Made by a program: the position numbers and the translations under genes. A stretch of DNA of 64,000 bases from Psychrobacter proteolyticus (GTDB lineage Bacteria > Pseudomonadota > Gammaproteobacteria > Pseudomonadales > Moraxellaceae): contig NZ_QLKS01000001.1 in assembly GCF_003350005.1 (NCBI RefSeq), positions 973,946 through 1,037,945 of the forward strand. The letters are read 5' to 3'. Below the pieces are notes generated by a model. That model searched no databases and had not been told where the DNA came from. It saw only the letters and a program-made list of their open reading frames with translations. Of the stretch, positions 58,052 to 64,000 are shown piece by piece (the first letter of the stretch is position 1; every line of letters starts with the position of its first letter).

Positions 58052-60340
58052 ATGTTGGTACAAGTTGCGCTGCCCGTTCCCCTTTATCGGGTGTTTGACT
58101 ATAGCTTACCAGCTGATATGCTTGCTTTGCCAAACAGTGTGATACCGCAAATTGGCAGCCGTGTCGAAGTTTCATTCGGTCGTCAGACTCTGATTGGCAT
58201 TGTGATTACTCATATTTCACAAGACGATAGCAGCGTACCTGTTAACAAAATCAAACCCATCAATAAATCTCTAGATGCTGAGCCTATTTTGGACTCGGAC
58301 ATGCTCAAGCTTGCCTATTGGCTGGCACGCTATTACCACTATCCACTTGGCGATGTGTTAGCAGTTATCCTGCCAAGCCTTGTCCGTCAAGGCAAACCAT
58401 TAGACTTGCTGATTACCCATTGGCGCATTTTGCCTCATATCACTGATGAGGATTTTCGGGCCAATGCTAAAAAACAAAAGCAGCAGTTCGATATACTAAA
58501 GCTACATGGACAGCATGGTGCAAGCGAAGATGTATTGCTACTAGAAGGGATGCAACGAGCCTTTTTAAAGACGCTAGAAGATAAAGGGTTAGTCGAACGC
58601 TATATTCAACCAAAACAAGCACCTACTCCAGTTAAACTGGCAAAAATGCCACTTGATCTTAATGATGAGCAGAAACTTGCTGTCGACGCTATTATTGCTG
58701 CCCATGAGTCCGATACTTATACTGGTTTTTTGCTCAACGGCATTACTGGTAGTGGTAAAACCGAAGTTTATCTGCAAGCAATGCAAGCCATACTAGAGGC
58801 TGGCAAACAGGTTCTTATTTTAGTACCAGAGATTGGCCTCACACCACAAACACGTGCAAGGTTTGCCAGTCGGTTCGCAGCCCACATTGTGCTATTACAT
58901 TCAGGTATGACCAATACTCACCGCTTGCAAGGTTGGCAAGACTGCCGCACGGGTCATGCACAAATCGTGATCGGTACACGTTCGGCTGTGCTATACCCTT
59001 TCGCAGACTTAGGCTTGATTGTCGTTGATGAGGCGCATGATGGCTCGTATAAGCAACAAGACACATTACGTTATCATGCCGCTGATGTCGCTCTCTATCG
59101 AGGTTTGCAGTACAAAATCCCAGTGATACTTGGTACTGCAACGCCTTCTCTTGAGCATTTAAAACTGGTCGATGATGGCAAGCTATCAGAATACCAACTG
59201 CTTACTCGTCCAGGTAATGCCAAACCTGCAACCATGCAACTGATCGATGCTCGCTTGCAAAGCACCCATCAACAAGCCCAAGATGACGGTGCGCGCTATG
59301 ATACAGGGCTGACGGATGCCATGATCGGGGCGATACGGCAAACGCTAGAGGCCGGTGATCAAGTACTAATATTTTTGAACCGTCGTGGCTATGCACCTGT
59401 TCTATTGTGCGAGGCTTGTGGCTGGCAAGCAGATTGTCCGCGCTGTGACGCTCACCTGACCGTTCACTATAATAGCCAATCTCAGCGGGGCAGTTATTCA
59501 AGCAACTCTTATTTGAAATGCCATCATTGCGATTGGCAAGCCTATATCCCTACCGTATGCCCTGATTGTGGTAGTCAAAACCTAGACGCCAAAGGTATGG
59601 GAACGACAAGGCTCAGCGAAAATCTACACGCAATCTTTGCCAATCCTCAGACCAGCAAAGAACTCTATCCAATTATTCAGATAGACCGTGATACCACAAG
59701 ACGCAAAGACAGCTGGGAAAACATTTACGAGCAAATCAATAAAGGCAACCCTGCCATATTAGTCGGTACACAGATGGTTGCCAAAGGTCATCACTTCCCC
59801 AACGTTACGTTGGTTTGCTTACCCAATGCCGATCGCGGATTTTTATCCGCAGATTTTCGCTCACCAGAGCATACCGCACAGCTCATGATTCAAGTGGCTG
59901 GCCGTGCTGGTCGAGGTGACAAAGCTGGACGCGTATTGATTCAAACCCTGCAGCCTGATAACGAGTTACTATTAAAACTGGTCAAAGACGGCTACTTGTC
60001 ATTTGCACGCGAACTACTGCAAGAGCGTCAAATGATGGGCTTACCTCCTCATCGACATGCTGCATTGATACGTTGTGAAGGTAAAACATTGGCAGCCACC
60101 ACTCAAGCGCTCAAGGATGCTATTGCGCATTTGCCTAATGCTCATAACCTTGCTGTTCTCGGTCCTATTGATGCGCCCATGAGTAAAAAGAACAGCCGCT
60201 ATCATGCTCAGCTTTTGCTATTGGCTAAAGATCGTCGTCAATTGCACCATGTGTTAGGACAGTGGTGGCAGCCAGTGCTTGCCCTACCAAGCGCTAAATA
60301 CCTCAAGCTTACTTTGGACATTGATCCTGTCGGTTGGTAG
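58052..60340 (+). CDS. priA: Primosomal protein N' (PriA helicase)
   Basis: PriA restarts collapsed replication forks by binding fork structures and loading the replisome. The 762-residue protein opens MLVQVALPVPLYRVFDYSLP (the 3'-DNA binding domain). It has the helicase Walker A GITGSGKTEVY (near 230), the DEAH box VVDEAHD, and the zinc-binding cysteines CEACGWQADCPRC and CHHCDWQAYIPTVCPDC (near 450-510). QVAGRAGRGDKAG marks motif VI. It is full length. Confidence 0.97.
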   Translation: MLVQVALPVPLYRVFDYSLPADMLALPNSVIPQIGSRVEVSFGRQTLIGIVITHISQDDSSVPVNKIKPINKSLDAEPILDSDMLKLAYWLARYYHYPLGDVLAVILPSLVRQGKPLDLLITHWRILPHITDEDFRANAKKQKQQFDILKLHGQHGASEDVLLLEGMQRAFLKTLEDKGLVERYIQPKQAPTPVKLAKMPLDLNDEQKLAVDAIIAAHESDTYTGFLLNGITGSGKTEVYLQAMQAILEAGKQVLILVPEIGLTPQTRARFASRFAAHIVLLHSGMTNTHRLQGWQDCRTGHAQIVIGTRSAVLYPFADLGLIVVDEAHDGSYKQQDTLRYHAADVALYRGLQYKIPVILGTATPSLEHLKLVDDGKLSEYQLLTRPGNAKPATMQLIDARLQSTHQQAQDDGARYDTGLTDAMIGAIRQTLEAGDQVLIFLNRRGYAPVLLCEACGWQADCPRCDAHLTVHYNSQSQRGSYSSNSYLKCHHCDWQAYIPTVCPDCGSQNLDAKGMGTTRLSENLHAIFANPQTSKELYPIIQIDRDTTRRKDSWENIYEQINKGNPAILVGTQMVAKGHHFPNVTLVCLPNADRGFLSADFRSPEHTAQLMIQVAGRAGRGDKAGRVLIQTLQPDNELLLKLVKDGYLSFARELLQERQMMGLPPHRHAALIRCEGKTLAATTQALKDAIAHLPNAHNLAVLGPIDAPMSKKNSRYHAQLLLLAKDRRQLHHVLGQWWQPVLALPSAKYLKLTLDIDPVGW

Positions 60341-60557
60341 TTTTACCTTAAAATCTAACCAATAACCGTCTATATTCCTGCTCATATCCGTCTTATGTTT
60401 ACTTCGTCGTTACAGCTTCTTATGCTTGGCTATGTTAACTTTATAATGATCAAATGGCATACGATCAAGGCTCTATGCCTACTCTACCCATAGCAAACAT
60501 CACGTATCAGTAAGCATCATCTATCGAACGTAACTATCAGCGAATTTGAGTATTATT

Positions 60558-61724
60558 ATGAATCCAAATAGTCCAAACTCTGGCGAGCATAATCATAACC
60601 AGCAGCATGATAGTACTGATGTGTCTAAGTACACTCAGGAAAACCAAGGCCATCACGATCATGATGAGCATCATGAACAGACAACCACAGCACGAGATAC
60701 TAAAGGCTATCAGCGCACCTTGCTGTTCAGCTTTATTATCATTACTGGTTATATGTTTATCGAAGCCATTGGTGGGTGGCTTACCGGTAGTTTGGCTCTG
60801 CTATCTGATGCAGGGCATATGCTAAGCGATGCGATAGCGCTTGGCGCCACTTTGGTCGCATTTAAAATCGGCGAAAAAGCGGCTACCCACCAAAAAACTT
60901 TCGGCTACAAGCGTTTTGAAATATTAGTTGCTACGGTGAATGGCGCGACACTTATCATAATCGCTTTAATGATTTTTTATGAAGCGATTAAACGCTTTAA
61001 TTCACCGCCAGAAATTGCGACCCAAGGCATGCTTATTGTGGCGACTATCGGTATGCTGATCAATATTTTGGTCGCTTGGCTAATGCACCGAGGCAGTCAA
61101 AGTGGCGAAACACACGGCGATAAGCATAGTGATAGTCATGGCATGGATGATGCCAAAGTCTCAGAACAAAAATCTGATAATACAGAACCCGTTAACCTCA
61201 ATATGCAAAGTGCCTATTTGCACGTATTGAGCGATTTATTAGGTTCAGTGGCTGCGATTGTCGCTGCACTACTTATGATGGGTTTTGGTTGGGTATGGGC
61301 AGACGCAGTGGCATCAGTAATCGTTGCTGTGCTTATTTTAATCAGTGGCTACCGTGTCGTACGTGATTCTGTGCATATATTAATGGAAGGGACACCCGCC
61401 AATATATCACTAGTCGACGTAGAGCAAAAATTACTCAAAAACGCCCAAGTACAAAAAGTACATGACCTACATGTTTGGAGTATTACTAGCGGACTTAATG
61501 CACTCTCTTGTCACGTGGTAGTCGATGGTGAGATGAGTATCCATGAGTCAAATACTCTAATTGCCAGTCTCGAGCAAAGACTGCTGGAGCTGGGCATTCA
61601 CCATGCTACTATTCAGGTTGAAAGCTCGTCTCATCCACAGAATATCTCACATAGCGATGCATTGGTATGTGATATTTCGGGACAGCTACCTGCTGGCAAT
61701 AGTCATATTGGTCATAACCATTGA
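60558..61724 (+). CDS. CDF family cation efflux transporter
   Basis: A cation diffusion facilitator of 388 codons, most likely exporting zinc (ZitB/CzcD type). The N-terminus is His-rich (HNHNQQHD, HHDHDEHHE), six helices follow, and metal sites appear in helix 2 (LLSDAGHMLSDA) and helix 5 (HVLSDLLGS). A short His loop (HGDKHSDSHGMDD) lies between helices 4 and 5. The cytoplasmic C-terminal domain includes KVHDLHVWSITSGLNALSCHVV. The frame opens with a TTG at 60546; the ATG at 60558 is preferred. The 217-bp gap from priA holds nothing notable. Confidence 0.92.
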   Translation: MNPNSPNSGEHNHNQQHDSTDVSKYTQENQGHHDHDEHHEQTTTARDTKGYQRTLLFSFIIITGYMFIEAIGGWLTGSLALLSDAGHMLSDAIALGATLVAFKIGEKAATHQKTFGYKRFEILVATVNGATLIIIALMIFYEAIKRFNSPPEIATQGMLIVATIGMLINILVAWLMHRGSQSGETHGDKHSDSHGMDDAKVSEQKSDNTEPVNLNMQSAYLHVLSDLLGSVAAIVAALLMMGFGWVWADAVASVIVAVLILISGYRVVRDSVHILMEGTPANISLVDVEQKLLKNAQVQKVHDLHVWSITSGLNALSCHVVVDGEMSIHESNTLIASLEQRLLELGIHHATIQVESSSHPQNISHSDALVCDISGQLPAGNSHIGHNH

Positions 61725-62030
61725 CGATAGTCAATAAGCTAAGTGATTGAATAAAGAGGCCAGTAGCTCGAATCCAAACCTGAAAAATATAGACAAGGCT
61801 ATCTCATACTGGTTGATACCAACAGTTAGATGGAATTAAAAATCAAATTTTGGCCAAATTAACACAATTGTGATTTTCGATAAACTTTTGCTTTATTCAA
61901 CTAAAAAACTCAATTCCAGATGAGCTTATGTGGTTATAATAACTATTATAAAGTTTTATTTAGCATCCCAGTTAATTTTTATAATCATACTTTTTGGTAT
62001 TTTCACTCTATCTATTGATGATACAACACT
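61725..62030. other. Intergenic region before the unknown 234-residue gene
   Basis: 306 bases, AT-rich, with no recognised gene, terminator or repeat. It presumably holds the promoter of the following gene. Confidence 0.5.
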
Positions 62031-62735
62031 ATGTCTAGACGCTCAGCACCCTTTGTCGCCCCAGACTATATCGATGATCCTGCATCGAAAGATGGCAAAA
62101 AACACGCCAAAGTTTTGTTATCAACGCTGCAAGAAGACATTGCAAACTTCCGTAATGAACAGTTCCCACCTGATATTTTGCGACAAATCCGCGATATGCC
62201 TATTTATGAAGGTAACTTAACCGAAGTCCAAACGTATCAGCAACGTTGGCAAAACCTGCTTGAGCGCGCAAAGGATTTTTATCCAGCGGCCAACATGCCA
62301 CCTGACTATCTACCGCTTCCAGCCAGTCTTGAAATACCGCAATTTATCTATCATGTTCAGCGCTTACATTTGACTAAGACACGTGCTAAAGAGTCCAAAA
62401 GCTTTGGGGCAGTAGGTGCTGTGACCGATAAGTGTGGTCAATATACGGATGATGAAATTGAGCGCATGACAGCGATATTAGACAATAACGATGAAGCTCG
62501 ACTGGTAGCGCATCGTGAATTTATCGATTTGCGTGCTTATGTTTTTTGTCGCAATAGCAAGGGTGAGATGCTAGAGCCTGAGCGGGTACGCTTTTATCGT
62601 ACTGGTCTCATTGTACATGCTCTGCCTGATTTTAAGATTGTAGATAGTCGCCAGACACCACGTAAACGTCGCAACGATGCTTATAACAATCCGCTTGCAG
62701 ACAATGGTGTGTGGAAAATTTATCGCAAAAAATAA
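62031..62735 (+). CDS. Conserved protein, unknown
   Basis: A 234-residue soluble protein starting MSRRSAPFVAPDYIDDPASKDGKKHAKVLL. It has charged, helix-rich stretches and a C-terminal basic region (SRQTPRKRRNDAYNNPLADNGVWKIYRKK). Two segments look conserved-like (RMTAILDNNDEARLVAHREFIDLRAYVFCRNSKGEMLEPERVRFYRTG). I recognise no domain. The composition is like its neighbours. It precedes a Kef-type antiporter by 91 bases, but a functional link is not shown. Confidence 0.72.
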   Translation: MSRRSAPFVAPDYIDDPASKDGKKHAKVLLSTLQEDIANFRNEQFPPDILRQIRDMPIYEGNLTEVQTYQQRWQNLLERAKDFYPAANMPPDYLPLPASLEIPQFIYHVQRLHLTKTRAKESKSFGAVGAVTDKCGQYTDDEIERMTAILDNNDEARLVAHREFIDLRAYVFCRNSKGEMLEPERVRFYRTGLIVHALPDFKIVDSRQTPRKRRNDAYNNPLADNGVWKIYRKK

Positions 62736-62826
62736 TAGATACTAGCGCGATATCGTTTTAGCCATACTAATTTTAGTCACGTCCATTTTATATTGTGTAT
62801 TTTATTCAAATTTTTAAGGAGCCCAG

Positions 62827-64000
62827 ATGTTCGCTGCTGCCGCCGGCTCACCAAATCTCATGTTGCAAGCTACTATCTTTTTGGGAGCAGCATTGCTCTT
62901 CGTACCCCTTGGTAAGCGCTTCGGCATTGCAACGGTTTTAGGCTACCTCATCACTGGACTCATATTGGGCCCAAGTGGCTTGGATGTAGCAGGCGACGCT
63001 GAAAGTCTATTGCACTTTTCAGAGTTTGGCGTGGTCATGTTGCTATTTATTATCGGGCTTGAGCTCCAACCTTCGCGGCTCTGGGCATTGCGCCGCTCTA
63101 TATTTGTATTGGGCGGTTTGCAGGTCGGTTTGACTGGTACGCTACTGATGTGGCTCCTACATCAGTTTTTCTCCTTACAACTAGATACCGCCTTTATCGT
63201 TGGTTTCGGTTTAGCCCTGTCTTCTACCGCGTTTGTACTACAGATACTAACTGAGAAACAGCAGCTTTCGAGCACGCATGGTCGAGAAGCTTTTACTATT
63301 TTATTATTCCAAGATATTGCGGTCATTCCATTGTTGGCAGTCATTCCGTTTTTATCAGGGGTGCGTGAACAAAGCTACGATTTGATTTATTTCGGTAAGG
63401 TTTTTGCTGTCTTTGCCGGACTGATTTTCGCCAGCCGATATGTGGTTCGACCCTTCTTTAAATTTGTGGCTTCTAGTGGTGCCTCAGAACTACTGACAGC
63501 GGTCGCGCTATTTATTGTGATGGGCGTGTCTATCTTAATGGGCCAAATTGGCCTATCAATGGCATTAGGTGCATTTTTGACAGGTGTGTTGTTAGCAGAT
63601 TCCGAGTATCGCCATGAGTTAGAGGCCAGTATCGAACCTTTTAAAGGATTGTTATTAGGTCTCTTCTTTATGTCGGTCGGTATGCTTACCGATGTCAAAC
63701 TCATTCTGGCAGAGCCCATCTTTATCATTGGCTGTGCCCTCGCCTTGATGTTTATCAAGTTTGCAGTGATTGCAGGTATTGCAAAAGTATCGGGCAATCG
63801 CTGGCCGACCAGTATCCGATTGGGCGTAACCCTAGCTCAAGGTGGTGAGTTTGCCTTTGTCCTATTCAGTGTCGCCACTGCCCAAAATGTCTTACGACCT
63901 GAGCTTGCTAACACCCTTAACCTTGTGGTTACCATCTCGATGGCGCTGACACCTCTGGCATTCTTGTTGTTAGAAAAAGTGGGTGAACCGTTATTTGCCA
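62827..64000 (+). CDS. Kef-type monovalent cation:proton antiporter (CPA2), truncated by window end
   Basis: An open frame of 391 complete codons that runs off the window. AAGGAG lies ten bases before the ATG. The membrane part is the CPA2 fold of KefB/KefC: LGYLITGLILGPSGL, SEFGVVMLLFIIGLELQPSRLW, FGLALSSTAFVLQIL, LFQDIAVIPLLAV (the QD pair), MALGAFLTGVLLADSEYRHELEASIEPFKGLLLGLFFMSVGM and AQGGEFAFVLF. The C-terminal RCK/TrkA-N regulatory domain lies beyond the window. It probably exports K+ in exchange for H+, glutathione-gated in the E. coli proteins; whether that holds here cannot be seen. Confidence 0.92.
   Translation, partial: MFAAAAGSPNLMLQATIFLGAALLFVPLGKRFGIATVLGYLITGLILGPSGLDVAGDAESLLHFSEFGVVMLLFIIGLELQPSRLWALRRSIFVLGGLQVGLTGTLLMWLLHQFFSLQLDTAFIVGFGLALSSTAFVLQILTEKQQLSSTHGREAFTILLFQDIAVIPLLAVIPFLSGVREQSYDLIYFGKVFAVFAGLIFASRYVVRPFFKFVASSGASELLTAVALFIVMGVSILMGQIGLSMALGAFLTGVLLADSEYRHELEASIEPFKGLLLGLFFMSVGMLTDVKLILAEPIFIIGCALALMFIKFAVIAGIAKVSGNRWPTSIRLGVTLAQGGEFAFVLFSVATAQNVLRPELANTLNLVVTISMALTPLAFLLLEKVGEPLFA

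Noticed and set aside
61765..61782. A CTCGAATCC-like stretch resembling the T-loop of a tRNA
   Set aside because: No acceptor stem, D-arm or anticodon arm can be built around it, so it is chance.

Overview
The window looks like a chromosomal segment of a Moraxellaceae gammaproteobacterium, most probably Psychrobacter. The evidence is the moderate GC with AT-rich intergenic DNA, the split type II secretion operon gspN-gspC-gspD, the ssb / YajR-type MFS / uvrA neighbourhood, and a SpoT whose synthetase domain has decayed, as in Acinetobacter relatives. The genus is an inference from gene content; I could not search a database. Almost every gene is core or conserved accessory. I see no prophage, integron, CRISPR array, rRNA or tRNA.

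Layout. 1-4.7 kb: type II secretion genes gspN, gspC, gspD and an H-NS family gene, all on the minus strand, then about 1 kb of very AT-rich non-coding DNA. 5.7-12.4 kb: ssb, a DUF3833 lipoprotein, a YajR-like MFS transporter and divergent uvrA. 12.6-15.2 kb: a small lipoprotein gene and an AT-rich island with one KAP-type P-loop NTPase gene, then a DUF503 gene. 15.4-21.3 kb: a two-gene YjjP/YjjB (split ThrE) exporter, glutathione reductase, a GNAT acetyltransferase and a Rieske-FAD oxidoreductase. 21.5-30.7 kb: truD, a membrane diguanylate cyclase, a PHP phosphoesterase, yciB, yciI, a small membrane protein, mnmC, yjbQ and a lipoprotein. 30.8-39.6 kb: DUF4112, ubiA, rsmJ, uppP, tsaB, ffh, ypjD and purU. 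39.8-48.5 kb: an Ig-like surface lipoprotein, rpmB-rpmG, small Moraxellaceae-type proteins, rpe, a DUF2805 protein, fghA and a membrane C13 peptidase. 48.8-64 kb: htpG with a sigma-32-like promoter, a thioesterase, ispH, gmk, rpoZ, spoT, ridA, priA, a CDF metal exporter, an unknown protein and the start of a Kef-type antiporter cut by the window edge.

Functional groups: DNA repair and replication restart (uvrA, ssb, priA); translation and tRNA/rRNA modification (rpmB, rpmG, truD, mnmC, tsaB, rsmJ); targeting and secretion (ffh, gspCDN); nucleotide signalling (spoT beside rpoZ and gmk; the GGDEF protein); thiol and formaldehyde stress (gor, fghA, purU); envelope precursors (uppP, ispH, ubiA).

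The least expected structure is a family of four interspersed elements at 5531-5633, 15231-15333, 19369-19471 and 44503-44605. Each is 103 bp between TA dinucleotides and has imperfect terminal inverted repeats of about 24 bp, so they look like MITEs. Other points of interest are the solitary KAP NTPase, the SpoT pseudo-synthetase, a hairpin in the rpmB leader, and an orphan terminator between ispH and gmk.
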